Shown here piece by piece: positions 51,576-59,924 of a stretch of DNA of 64,000 nucleotides. This stretch comes from Solirubrobacter deserti (GTDB taxonomy: Bacteria > Actinomycetota > Thermoleophilia > Solirubrobacterales > Solirubrobacteraceae): the NCBI RefSeq assembly GCF_027587175.1, contig NZ_JAPCID010000012.1, positions 93,760 to 157,759 of the forward strand. The letters run 5' to 3'. Below the pieces are notes generated by a model that saw only the letters and a list, made by a program, of their open reading frames with translations, was not told where the DNA came from and did no database searches. The first letter of the stretch is position 1; the number at the start of each line of letters is the position of its first letter. The position numbers and the translations under genes are program-made.

Positions 51576-52432
51576 GCCTGCTCCTTGAATGCGTCCACGT
51601 GATCCTTCGCGAACTCGTCGATCGTGCGCGGGTCACGGCCGAGCGCGTCCTTGACGCCCGAGGTCACCATCTGCAGCCCGCCGCCGGCGTACTGCTCGAA
51701 CTGCTCGGTCAGCCCTTCGGCGTTCCACGGCGGGACCCCCGCGCGGACGAGTTCGCGCTTGAGCGCCTCGACCGGGATCTCCTGCACCGTGACCTGACGG
51801 CCCGCGGCCGCGAACACCCGCTTGGCCTGGTCACGGTAGGACACCGGCTCGGGCCCGGAGAGCCCGTAGGCCTTGCCCTCGTGGCCCTCCTCGGTGAGCG
51901 CGACCGCGGCCACCTCGGCGACGTCGCGCGCGTCCACGATGCTGAACGCCGCGTCCGGCACGGGTGAGTAGAACGTCCCGTCCAGCACGCGCGCGCCCCA
52001 GCTGAGCGTGTTCTGCATGAAGCTCGTCGGGCGCAGCAGCGTCCACGCCATGCCCGAGTCCTTGAGCGCCTGCTCGACCTTCGCGTGCGTGCGGGCGAAG
52101 CGCAGCGGCGCCTCGGGGCTCGCGCCGATCACCGACAACTTGACGATGTGCTTGACGCCGGCCTCGCGCGCGGTCTCCAGGAACGCCTGCTCGAACTCGG
52201 ACTGCATCGGGCCCATCGGCGAGACCAGGTACGCGCGCTCGACGGCCTCCAGCGCCGGCCCGAGCGTGCGCGGGTCGCCCAGGTCGCCCGTGACCGGCTC
52301 GAAGCCCAGGTCGCGCAGGTGGTGGGCCTTGGTCTCGTCGCGCACCAGGGCGCGGGCCTCGGCGCCGCGGGCCTTGAGCGCCTTGAGGACCTCCATGCCG
52401 GTCGTCCCGGTCGCTCCGGTCACCAGCAGCAT
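51572..52432 (-). CDS. NmrA-like NAD(P)-binding protein
   Basis: 286 residues. Rossmann motif [14 protein letters not shown] at the start, then [20 protein letters not shown] and [15 protein letters not shown]. Atypical short-chain dehydrogenase fold of the NmrA/YtfG (azoreductase- or quinone-reductase-like) group. It lies between dapF and dapD, overlapping dapD, though no lysine role is known for it. Substrate unknown. Confidence 0.88.
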   Translation of the reverse strand: MLLVTGATGTTGMEVLKALKARGAEARALVRDETKAHHLRDLGFEPVTGDLGDPRTLGPALEAVERAYLVSPMGPMQSEFEQAFLETAREAGVKHIVKLSVIGASPEAPLRFARTHAKVEQALKDSGMAWTLLRPTSFMQNTLSWGARVLDGTFYSPVPDAAFSIVDARDVAEVAAVALTEEGHEGKAYGLSGPEPVSYRDQAKRVFAAAGRQVTVQEIPVEALKRELVRAGVPPWNAEGLTEQFEQYAGGGLQMVTSGVKDALGRDPRTIDEFAKDHVDAFKEQA

Positions 52433-53287
52433 CTATTCGGCCTCCATGTGTTGTTTGAGATCCTCTGGGGGGCTGCCGCCCCCCAGGCCCCCCGCTAGGA
52501 ACTCCTCGCTCAGTTGCGCGGCGTAGATGGGCTCGGCCCACCCGGTCAGGTCCACGTGCAGGGACTCGTCGACGTCGACGACCAGCTCGCCCCCGTCCAG
52601 CTGGACGGTCACGGGCGAGTCGCCGCCGCGGACCACGTGTGCCACCGCCGCGCCGCTCGCGCCGGTGCCGGAGGACAGCGTCTCCCCCACGCCGCGCTCG
52701 AAGATGCGCGCCCGGATCGTGTCCGGGGCCACTTCTTTCCAGAACGAGACGTTCGTGCGGTTCGGGAACAGGGCGCTGCGCTCGATCTGCGGGCCGATCG
52801 CCTGCAGATCGAGCGCGTCCGGGTCCTGGACGCGGATCGCGCACTGCGGGTTGCCGATGGCGACGTGCTGGAAGCGGTAGCCCGCGACCTCGCCGGTGCC
52901 GTCGGGCGGCCCGTCGGGATAGTTCGGGCTGGTGAGGCTGGCCCGGCCCATGTCCACCCGGCACGTGGTCGGGCTCAGGATCGTCGGCCGGATCTCCCCG
53001 GCGAGCGTCTGGATGGAGAACGTGTCCGCGTCCGTCCAGTGCCGGCGCAGGTACAGGATCGCCTCGCGCGCGCCGTTGCCGCTCAGCTCGGCCTCGCTGC
53101 CGTCCGGGTTGAAGATCCGCAGCCGCGCGACGTAGCCCGGCTCGTCCGGTTTGGTCAGCACGAGCACGCCGTCGGCGCCCGGCCCGAAGTGCGGATCGCA
53201 CAGCCGCTGGACGGTGTTCGGGGACAGCTCGACCTCCTCGAAGATGAGGTAGTCGTTGCCCAGCGCCTGCCACTTCTCGAAGCGCAC
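52433..53287 (-). CDS. dapF: Diaminopimelate epimerase-like protein with Ser in place of both catalytic Cys
   Basis: 284 residues from a GTG. DapF layout is clear: KWQALGNDYLIFEE, GPGADGVLVL, RIFNPDGSEAELSGNGARE, NPQCAI, ERGVGETLSSGTGASGAA. In characterised DapF the two acid/base cysteines sit in CGNG and CGTG; here they read SGNG (Ser69) and SGTG (Ser206), with codons AGC and TCC. The enzyme interconverts LL- and meso-DAP. Whether this version is active is open. A Gly/Pro-rich tail follows, encoded by G/C homopolymers near 52466-52497. Confidence 0.9.
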   Translation of the reverse strand: MRFEKWQALGNDYLIFEEVELSPNTVQRLCDPHFGPGADGVLVLTKPDEPGYVARLRIFNPDGSEAELSGNGAREAILYLRRHWTDADTFSIQTLAGEIRPTILSPTTCRVDMGRASLTSPNYPDGPPDGTGEVAGYRFQHVAIGNPQCAIRVQDPDALDLQAIGPQIERSALFPNRTNVSFWKEVAPDTIRARIFERGVGETLSSGTGASGAAVAHVVRGGDSPVTVQLDGGELVVDVDESLHVDLTGWAEPIYAAQLSEEFLAGGLGGGSPPEDLKQHMEAE

Positions 53288-53291
53288 GGTG

Positions 53292-54152
53292 TTAGATCAT
53301 GGCGATCAGTTCGGCGGCGACGTCCTGCGGGGTGCGATCGGTCACGTCGATGCGGTGCGCGCCGGGCAGCTTGCGCAGCCACGTGAGCTGGCGTTTGGCG
53401 TACCGGCGGGTGCTCGTCTTCATCGCCTCGACGTCCCCGTCCAGCAGCTCCTGGAAGCCCACGGCGCGGCGGGCGGTGGCGCTCGCGCGGTCGGCGACGG
53501 CGCGCACCTCGTCGGCCGCCCCGGCCGCGATCATCGCGTCGATCCGGGCCTCGATCCGCGCGTACAGCCGTTCGCGGTCCATCACCAGCGCGGCGAGCAG
53601 CGTCGGGTGGCGCGTGTGCTCGGTCCACAGCTGGTCGCTCGTCGTGTGCGGGTGCTGGCCCGTCGCGAGCAGCTCGTGCGCGCGGATGATGCGGTGCGTG
53701 TCCGTCGGCCGGATGTTGAGCTCCGGGGGCAGCTCGGCGTAGAGCTCGGCGAGGTCGCGGGCGGCGAGCGCTTCCCGGATCGCGGGGTCCACCGGCGGCC
53801 GCAGGTCCAGCTCGGCGAGCGCGGCCCGCAGATAGAGGCCGGTGCCGCCGACCACGATCGGCCGGCGCCCCTGCTCGATGAGCCCGTCGATCTCCGCGTG
53901 GGCGCGCTGGGCGAAGGCGCCGGCCGAGTAGGTCTGGTCGATCGGCACGAAGCCGAGCAGCCGGTGCTCGAGCCGGCCCTGCTCCTGCGCGTCGGCCGCG
54001 CCGGTGAGGATCGGCAGCCCCGCGTAGATCTGCATCGAGTCCGCGGACACCGCCACCGGGTCCTCCCCGCGCTCGCGCAGCGCGTCGGCGAGGGCGATGG
54101 CGACGGCGGTCTTGCCGACGCCCGTCGGCCCGAACACAGCGAAGACTTGCAC
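53292..54152 (-). CDS. miaA: tRNA dimethylallyltransferase MiaA
   Basis: 286 residues. P-loop FGPTGVGKT (7-15), SADSMQIYAGLPILTG, GGTGLYLRA and DRERLYARIEARID. Adds a dimethylallyl group to A37 of tRNAs reading UNN codons; MiaB, also in this window, then methylthiolates it. Ends four bases before the dapF start. Confidence 0.96.
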   Translation of the reverse strand: MQVFAVFGPTGVGKTAVAIALADALRERGEDPVAVSADSMQIYAGLPILTGAADAQEQGRLEHRLLGFVPIDQTYSAGAFAQRAHAEIDGLIEQGRRPIVVGGTGLYLRAALAELDLRPPVDPAIREALAARDLAELYAELPPELNIRPTDTHRIIRAHELLATGQHPHTTSDQLWTEHTRHPTLLAALVMDRERLYARIEARIDAMIAAGAADEVRAVADRASATARRAVGFQELLDGDVEAMKTSTRRYAKRQLTWLRKLPGAHRIDVTDRTPQDVAAELIAMI

Positions 54153-54177
54153 GGCCCCGCAGTATCGTCACCATGGC

Positions 54178-55341
54178 ATGTCCGTCCGCATCGGAACCGG
54201 TCTGTCGAGGTTGGGGCAGCCGCGCGCAGCGGCGCTCGACGCCGCCTCCGCCGCGGCCGCCGAGCTCGGCGTCGCGCGCTGCGACCTGGCCGTCGTGTTC
54301 GCGTCCGGCACCGTGCTCGGAGCGCCCGAGCTGGTGCTCGAGGCGGTGCACGAGATCCTGCAGCCCGACGGCGTGATCGGGTGCGGCGCGGGCGGCGTGA
54401 TCGGGCACGGGCAGGAGGTCGAGGACGGCACCGCGGTGTCCGTCTGGGCGGCCACGCTCGGCGACGGGACGGCGACGACGTTCCACGCCGCGGTCGAGGA
54501 GCTCGAGGCCGGCACGGGCGCGCTGACCGGCATGGCCGACTTGACCGGCGCCGACGGCGCGATCCTGATCGCCGAGCCGGAGACGTTCCCGACCGACGCG
54601 GTGCTGCGCTTCCTGAGCGAGTCGACGCCGATGCTCCCGCTGATCGGCGGGCTCGCGTCCGGGCGCTCGCTGGACGACGAGGCGGTGCTGTTCATCGACG
54701 AGCGCGTCGTCACCGACGGCGCGGTGGGCGTCCGGCTCGACGGCGTGGAGATGCTCCCGGCCGTCTCGCAGGGCGCGGCGCCGATCGGCCCCGAGCTGAC
54801 CATCACCGCCGGCGAGGGCCGCGTGATCGGCGAGCTCGCGGGCAAGCCGGCGCTCGAGAAGCTGCGCGACACGATCGAGGAGCTGCCGCCGGAGGAGCTC
54901 CAGCTCGTCCAGGGCGGGCTGCTGATGGGGATCGTCGTGGACGCCAACAAGCCCGATTACCTGCAGGGCGACTTCCTCGTGCGCGGGCTGCTCGGCGCGG
55001 ACCCCGACACCGGGCAGGTCGCGCTCGCCGCCGACATCCACCCTGGGCAGGTCGTGCGGCTGCATGCGCGGGACGCCGAGAGCGCGGGGCGCGACCTGCG
55101 CGAGGCGCTGTCGATCCGCATGACCGCGTTGGGCGGCCGGACGCCCGCGGGGGCGCTGCTGTTCGCGTGCAACGGCCGCGGGCGCGGCATGTTCGGGCGC
55201 GAGGGCCATGATGTCGAGGCCGTGTCGGAGTCGCTCGCCGGCGCCCCGGCCGCCGGGTTCTTCGCCGCGGGCGAGATCGGCCCGGTCGGCGGCGGCTACT
55301 TCCTGCATTCCTTTACGGCCACGGTGGCGGTGTTCGCATGA
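54178..55341 (+). CDS. FIST-domain signal-sensing protein
   Basis: 387 residues. N-terminal FIST_N (GTGLSRLGQPRAAALDAAS, DLAVVFASG, IGCGAGGVIGHGQEVED) and C-terminal FIST_C (GALLFACNGRGRGMFGREGHD, AGFFAAGEIGPVGGGYFLH). FIST proteins are thought to bind small ligands such as amino acids and feed signal pathways. No other domain fused. Overlaps the SDR start (ATGA). Confidence 0.92.
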   Translation: MSVRIGTGLSRLGQPRAAALDAASAAAAELGVARCDLAVVFASGTVLGAPELVLEAVHEILQPDGVIGCGAGGVIGHGQEVEDGTAVSVWAATLGDGTATTFHAAVEELEAGTGALTGMADLTGADGAILIAEPETFPTDAVLRFLSESTPMLPLIGGLASGRSLDDEAVLFIDERVVTDGAVGVRLDGVEMLPAVSQGAAPIGPELTITAGEGRVIGELAGKPALEKLRDTIEELPPEELQLVQGGLLMGIVVDANKPDYLQGDFLVRGLLGADPDTGQVALAADIHPGQVVRLHARDAESAGRDLREALSIRMTALGGRTPAGALLFACNGRGRGMFGREGHDVEAVSESLAGAPAAGFFAAGEIGPVGGGYFLHSFTATVAVFA

Positions 55342-56129
55342 ACCTCGATGGTGCGCGGGTGTTGTTGACGGGCGCGACGGGCGGGCTCGGCCAGGCCATC
55401 GCGCGCGCGCTGCACGCGCGCGGCGCGACGCTGCTGCTGACGGGCCGCCGCGCGGACGTGCTGGAGCCGCTGGCGGCCGAAGTGGGCGGTGTCGCGTTCG
55501 CGTCCGATCTCGCGGACCGGGAGGCGGTTGCGGAACTGCTGGCGCAGACCGGCCGCGTGGACGTGCTGGTCGCGAACGCCGGGCTGCCGGCCAGCGGCGG
55601 GCTGCACTCGTTCTCGGTCGAGGAGATCGACCGCGCGCTGACGGTGAACCTGCGCGCGCCGATGCTGCTCGCGCACGCGCTCACTCCCGCGATGGTGCAG
55701 CGCGGCAGCGGGCACCTGGTGTTCATGTCGTCGCTTTCGGGCCGTGCGGCCGCGCCCGGCTCGTCCGTGTACGCGGCGACGAAGTTCGGCCTGCGCGGCT
55801 TTGGGCTCGCGCTGCGGGAGGATTTGGCCGGGAAGGGCGTCGGCGTGTCCGTCGTCCTGCCCGGGTTCATCCGCGAGGCGGGCATGTTCGCCGACTCCGG
55901 CGCCAAGCTGCCCGGCTACGTCGGGACCAAGCGGCCCGAGGACGTCGCGCGGGCCACGGTGAAGGCGATCGAGCAGAACCGTGCGGAGCTCGACGTCGCG
56001 CCCCTGCCGCTGCGGGCGGGCGCGCTGCTCGCGTCCGTGGCGCCCGGCCCGATCGGCGCCGTCCAGCGCAAGCTCGGGGCGGTCAAGACGTCCGAGGCGA
56101 TCGGGCGCGGGCAGACCGGCAAGCGCTGA
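55338..56129 (+). CDS. Short-chain dehydrogenase/reductase
   Basis: 263 residues. NAD(P) motif VLLTGATGGLGQAIARAL, NAG motif VLVANAGLPASGG, catalytic Ser in MSSLSGRAA and YxxxK in SVYAATKFG. Substrate unknown. Co-translated with the FIST gene. Confidence 0.92.
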   Translation: MNLDGARVLLTGATGGLGQAIARALHARGATLLLTGRRADVLEPLAAEVGGVAFASDLADREAVAELLAQTGRVDVLVANAGLPASGGLHSFSVEEIDRALTVNLRAPMLLAHALTPAMVQRGSGHLVFMSSLSGRAAAPGSSVYAATKFGLRGFGLALREDLAGKGVGVSVVLPGFIREAGMFADSGAKLPGYVGTKRPEDVARATVKAIEQNRAELDVAPLPLRAGALLASVAPGPIGAVQRKLGAVKTSEAIGRGQTGKR

Positions 56130-56200
56130 CTCGCGCCGCGCGCCGCGCGCGCCTGCGCTCGCGCCCGCCCTCACGCCGCGCGCTCGCGCCGCACAGGGGC

Positions 56201-56755
56201 TCAGCCGCCGTCACTTCTGCGTCCGTCGTCGGTCACGCCGTTCCCGCTGCCGGCGGGGTGCTCGGTGGCGCTGCCGACCGCGGCGAGGACCTCGTCGGCG
56301 AGGCGCGGGCCGTCGGCGTCTGACAGCGGCGTGGCCTGGATGCGGACGACGACCTCGTCGGCGTCGACCTCCTCGAGCGAGATGTTCGGCTCGCCGCGCG
56401 TGGGCGTGGAGATCGCCTCCTCGAGCATCGTCTGGATGTCGCTGGGACGGACATCGGGGCGCAGCCGGGCGCGCAGGTCGACGGCGGCGGGCTCGCGCAG
56501 CGGCACGATCGCGGCCGACAGGACGACGTTGTTCGGGACCATGATCGAGTCCTGGCCCTGGGCGAGCGTCGTGTACAGCAGGCCGAGACTGGAGATCACG
56601 CCCTCGACCTGGCCGGCGAGGCCGCCCGCCTGCAGGCGGACGCGGTCGCCGACCTTGAACGGGCGCACGGAGATCAGCACGAGGCCGGCGATCAGGTTCC
56701 CGAGCGTCTGCTGGGCGGCGAGGCCGAGCACGACGGCGGTGATGGCGCTCGGGCC
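56201..56755 (-). pseudogene. 5'-truncated MscS-family mechanosensitive channel
   Basis: The reading frame holds the MscS core from late TM3 onward: AQQTLGNLIAGLVLISVRPF, then the beta domain KVGDRVRLQAGGLAGQVEG and MVPNNVVLSAAIV and a C-terminal domain. TM1, TM2 and the start of TM3 are missing. Upstream of about 56755 the frame continues only into sequence unrelated to MscS that runs into a 99-bp repeat, so the gene looks cut by a rearrangement. An ATG at 56815 exists but would give a non-MscS N terminus. Confidence 0.75.
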
Positions 56756-56795
56756 GCTCCACGTCTTTGCCTCGCGGCTCCTTGTCGCGCCGCTT

Positions 56796-56894
56796 GAGCG
56801 CCAACGCGCCAACAAGGCAAATCGCGCTAAAGGTTCGTCCGCGAGCGGCCGATAACCGAGTTAGACCGCCCGCCGAGGCGGTTTTCGCGTTTCT
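56796..56894 (+). repeat. 99-bp repeat, copy A
   Basis: Aligns without gaps to copy B (57174-57272), offset 378 bp, about 79 of 99 positions identical by eye. Fully conserved blocks are the first 17 bp, CGCTAAAGGTTCG, GCCGAT, the 22-bp hairpin block and GCGTTTCT. Confidence 0.85.
56828..56855 (+). promoter_or_regulatory. Sigma-28 (FliA/WhiG)-like promoter, copy A
   Basis: TAAA (56828-56831), 16 nt, GCCGATAA (56848-56855). Consensus for this sigma class is TAAA, about 15 nt, GCCGATAA. A hairpin (8 bp including a G-T pair) follows at about 56862-56884 with TTTT, so any transcript would start in or just before a terminator-like stem. Confidence 0.55.
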
Positions 56895-57173
56895 GGGGCG
56901 CGCCCGCTTGGGTCTCCGTGCCGTCGCGTGGCGGCTGCGGTTCGGCTCGGGATTGGCCGTGTGGGTCGGGTCCTGTCCTCGTGGGACCTCCAAACGCCCA
57001 CGAGGCCACCCGCGCAAGGGGCGGTGCTGTCCGCTCCGTGTGGGGGCGCGGGGATCGCGGCCGCGCTGTCCGCTCCATGTGGCCGCGCGGCGATCGTGCC
57101 CCGCCGCGGCCGCCGTCGGCCTCCGTGCGGTCGCCTGCGGCGTCCGTGTGCGGGCGACCCGCCCTGGGCGTGC

Positions 57174-57272
57174 GAGCGCCAACGCGCCAATACGGCGGAG
57201 ACCGCTAAAGGTTCGGGCGGCGGCTGCCGATGAACCGGATAGACCGCCCGCCGAGGCGGTTGTTGCGTTTCT
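57174..57272 (+). repeat. 99-bp repeat, copy B
   Basis: Second copy; its last two bases overlap the stop codon of the radical SAM gene. Same conserved blocks and same hairpin ACCGCC-CGCCGA-GGCGGT as copy A. Confidence 0.85.
57206..57233 (+). promoter_or_regulatory. Sigma-28-like promoter, copy B
   Basis: TAAA (57206-57209), 16 nt, GCCGATGA (57226-57233), followed by the same hairpin. Points into the 3' end of the radical SAM gene on the opposite strand. Confidence 0.5.
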
Positions 57273-59364
57273 AGAACAAGGTGCCCTGCTTCACGCGGGG
57301 GATCGGTGTCGGCATCAGAGGTGGTGGGGTCGGGCCGCCTCGGTGACGGCGGAAGGGGTCCATCTCGCGGTCTGGGCGCAGCCAGGGTGCGCCCGCGGCG
57401 GCTTCGATCTTGTGGCGTTCGGCCGGTGTGAGGCGGGAACTCTTCGCGTAGAGGCGTTCGTAGCGCGGGACGAGGTCCGGGCGGTAGTCGCGCAGCCAGT
57501 CCATGAAGATCTTGCGGACCGGGCCAGCCAGGAACAGGGTCTGGCCGCCGATGTAGGAGGCGTTCGCCTCGGTGGCAAGCTCGACGATCTGCTCGACCTG
57601 ATCTGGTGAGTCGTTGATGCCCGGGATCAGCGGGGCGATGAGGACGCCGGTCGGGATGCCGTTGCGGTTGAGCTCGGCGACGGCCTCGAGGCGGGCGCGC
57701 GGGTGCGGCGTGTGCGGTTCGGTGGCGCGCCAGGCCTTCTCGTCGAGGGTCGGGACCGAGAGGCAGGCGCTGATGTCCGTGACCTCGGCGATCTGCTTCA
57801 GGAGGTCCACGTCGCGCAGGATGAGCGGCGACTTGGTGAGCACGGAGCACGGGTTGTGGTGGTCGCGGAACGCCTCCCAGATGCCGCGCATGAGCTTGTA
57901 GCGACCCTCGACCCACTGGTACGGGTCCGTGTTCGTGCCCAGGGCGACGCTCTCGCCCTTCCAGGACGGCCGGCGCAGCTCCGCGCGCAGGACCTCGGGC
58001 ACGTTGACCTTGACGACGATCTCACGCTCGAAGTCGCGGCCGGCGTCGAGTTCCAGGTACTCGTGCGTGGGACGGGCGAAGCAGTTGTGGCTGACCACGC
58101 CGTTGGCGATGAAGTCGCCGGTGCCGGTCGTGATGTCGTACATCGGGATCTCGAGCCCGAGCGGCTCCACCGACGTCACCCGCAGCGAACCCGGGAACTT
58201 GACGGCGCGGCCCGCGATCGTGCACTTGCGCCGGACCGCCGGCCAGACGGTGTGGAAGAAGCGCAGGTGGTTGGCGCTGCCGCCGAGCAGGCGCAGCGTC
58301 TGCGCGTTCTCGGACACGAAGTGGAAGCCGAGCACCCGCAGGCTGTCCGCCGCTCGGCGCAGCACAGCCGGGTCCGAGTTCTCGAGCCGGACGGCTTCGC
58401 CGCTCGAGCCGTCCGCGTCGAACACACCCGCCAAGAACCCCTTGCCCCATTGCTCCGACGCGTCCCACGGCCAGGTGAGCACCTGGCGCAGGGACTCGGC
58501 GCTCGGCCGCGCCGCGCGTACCTCGCGGTAACCCGCCACCGCCGCCGCGGTCATGGTCAAGCCGAGCTCGGCCAGGTAGAGGTCGACACGCTCGAGCGCC
58601 TCGCGCCCGGCCGGCGTGAGCCGGAACAGATGATCGTCGCCGTGGATGGCGCCGCACAGGTAGCCGCGCCGGTAGTCGACGTCCTCCACGGGACCCTCGG
58701 CGAACTGGCCCACACCGGCCAGCCGGTCGCCCACCGCGAGGACGCGGCGCCCGCCCGCGGCGCTCGACCGGCCGCGCCGGCGGGTGCCGACGGCCACCGG
58801 CGGCGCGAGGAGCGCGGCGCCCGCCCTGTGCCCCGACGAGCGCGCAGACGGCCCGACGAGCCGCTCGGCCACAGGACGGCCGGCGCACGCGCCGTCGGCC
58901 GCGGCGACGAAGCTCCAGCCGCCGCGCGAGGGGAAGCGGTGGGCGCCGCTCGCGCGCAGCTCCGTGCCGGCCTCGAGCGTCACGCCGTACGCCGACCTGC
59001 GCGGGGGCCAGTGGGCAAGGACCTCCGTCTCCACGAAGCGGCGCTTGCGGGTCCCGTAGATGCGGTCCCCCACCCGCAGGTCCGCGAGCTCGCGGACGCC
59101 GCCGTCCGCGAGCAGGATCTGCGTGTCTCCCGCCAGGCAGTACACGCAGGCGTGGGAACAGCCGCGGTACGGGTTGACCGTCCAGTTGAACGGCACGCGG
59201 GAAGCGGCGGGCACGCGGTTGAGCGCCGATTTGGTCCGGACCTCGTGGAAGCGCATGTCCAGCGCCTCCGGCGCGTCGAACCGGCGTACCACCGTGTCCC
59301 CCAGGCCGGGCAGCCGCCCGGCGTCGTCCCGCTCGATGACTTGTGATGACCAGCGCACGAACAC
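57271..59364 (-). CDS. Rv2578c-family radical SAM protein containing an intein
   Basis: 697 residues. Extein part 1 (1-75) ends GCSHACVY; an intein occupies 76-427; extein part 2 (428-697) begins CFARPTHEYLELDAG. After splicing a 345-residue protein results, and the radical SAM motif CSHACVYC is completed by the first residue after the intein (Cys428). Later motifs VALGTNTDPYQWVEGRYK and LTKSPLILRDVDLL fit the SPL-like Rv2578c family. Function of the family is unknown. A start ATG with MFVRWSSQV is accepted. The 3' end touches repeat B. Confidence 0.93.
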   Translation of the reverse strand: MFVRWSSQVIERDDAGRLPGLGDTVVRRFDAPEALDMRFHEVRTKSALNRVPAASRVPFNWTVNPYRGCSHACVYCLAGDTQILLADGGVRELADLRVGDRIYGTRKRRFVETEVLAHWPPRRSAYGVTLEAGTELRASGAHRFPSRGGWSFVAAADGACAGRPVAERLVGPSARSSGHRAGAALLAPPVAVGTRRRGRSSAAGGRRVLAVGDRLAGVGQFAEGPVEDVDYRRGYLCGAIHGDDHLFRLTPAGREALERVDLYLAELGLTMTAAAVAGYREVRAARPSAESLRQVLTWPWDASEQWGKGFLAGVFDADGSSGEAVRLENSDPAVLRRAADSLRVLGFHFVSENAQTLRLLGGSANHLRFFHTVWPAVRRKCTIAGRAVKFPGSLRVTSVEPLGLEIPMYDITTGTGDFIANGVVSHNCFARPTHEYLELDAGRDFEREIVVKVNVPEVLRAELRRPSWKGESVALGTNTDPYQWVEGRYKLMRGIWEAFRDHHNPCSVLTKSPLILRDVDLLKQIAEVTDISACLSVPTLDEKAWRATEPHTPHPRARLEAVAELNRNGIPTGVLIAPLIPGINDSPDQVEQIVELATEANASYIGGQTLFLAGPVRKIFMDWLRDYRPDLVPRYERLYAKSSRLTPAERHKIEAAAGAPWLRPDREMDPFRRHRGGPTPPPLMPTPIPRVKQGTLF
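58084..59139 (-). other. Intein with LAGLIDADG homing endonuclease domain
   Basis: 352-residue intein (host residues 76-427). Splicing block A CLAGDTQILLADGG with Cys1, block B with SGAHRF, block F EIPMYDITTGTGDFIANG and block G VVSHN followed by Cys+1. The middle has two LAGLIDADG-like motifs, GYLCGAIHGDD and GFLAGVFDADGSS. All splice-junction residues are present, so splicing should work. The endonuclease would promote spread into intein-free alleles. Confidence 0.93.
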
Positions 59365-59388
59365 ATGTTCGCACGAGCTTCGGACGGA

Positions 59389-59922
59389 TTACAAACGTGT
59401 GTTCTGCAGGCCGTAGACGACGCTGTCGCGCATCCCGCCCTTGAACGGCTGATGTGCGCGTAGCAGCGCCTCGCGCCGGAACCCGCAGCGCTCGGCCACA
59501 CAATGTGAAGCGACGTTGTCGGGCCCGCACGTGAGCTCCAGCCGCGTCAATCCCACGGCGTCGAAGGCCCAGCGCACGAGCAGCCGCACGGCACGGGTCG
59601 CGACGCCGCGGCCGCGCGCGTCGGGGGCGAGCCAGTACCCGATCCTCCCCCGCTCGCCCGCCACGCCGTGCAGCGATACGCCGCCCAGCACCGCCGGGTC
59701 GACGATCGCGAGGTCGAGCACCTCGCCGCGCAGCCGGGCTCGCTCGAGGTCCGAGAAGTGCTCGCGTGCGGCCGCGTCGGTCAGCGGCGCCCAGTCCGAG
59801 AAGCGCTGGAAGACCGGGTCGTGGAAGGCGACGAGCATCGCCGGGATGTCGTCCGGTTGCCACGGCCGCAACGTGACGACCCCGTCGCTCAGCGGCGGGG
59901 ACGGCCACGGCAGCGCGCACAC
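59389..59922 (-). CDS. GNAT-family N-acetyltransferase
   Basis: 177 residues. Acetyl-CoA-binding motif GYWLAPDARGRGVATRAV and the RimJ/RimL-like ending LTCGPDNVASHCVAERCGF. Likely acetylates a protein N terminus or small amine; target unknown. It ends up 2 bp from the miaB stop side, in the same direction as miaB. Confidence 0.9.
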   Translation of the reverse strand: MCALPWPSPPLSDGVVTLRPWQPDDIPAMLVAFHDPVFQRFSDWAPLTDAAAREHFSDLERARLRGEVLDLAIVDPAVLGGVSLHGVAGERGRIGYWLAPDARGRGVATRAVRLLVRWAFDAVGLTRLELTCGPDNVASHCVAERCGFRREALLRAHQPFKGGMRDSVVYGLQNTRL

Positions 59923-59924
59923 GG

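Larger units (their letters stand above)
56756..57270. other. Repeat-rich non-coding region at truncated mscS
   Basis: About 515 bp with no convincing gene. It holds two 99-bp repeats 378 bp apart, each with a sigma-28-like promoter, and a 32-bp direct repeat at 57026-57057 and 57065-57096 (four differences). A plus-strand frame crosses it without stops, but it carries the same repeats in protein form and looks like no known family. Confidence 0.7.

Noticed and set aside
56796..56894. c-di-GMP-type riboswitch for the repeat
   Set aside because: CGCTAAAGG and GCCGAT fit a sigma-28 promoter with near-consensus spacing much better than the GEMM aptamer core.
56767..57609. 280-codon plus-strand frame across the repeat region
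   Set aside because: It contains the two 99-bp repeats in translated form and then runs antisense through the radical SAM gene; no family resemblance.
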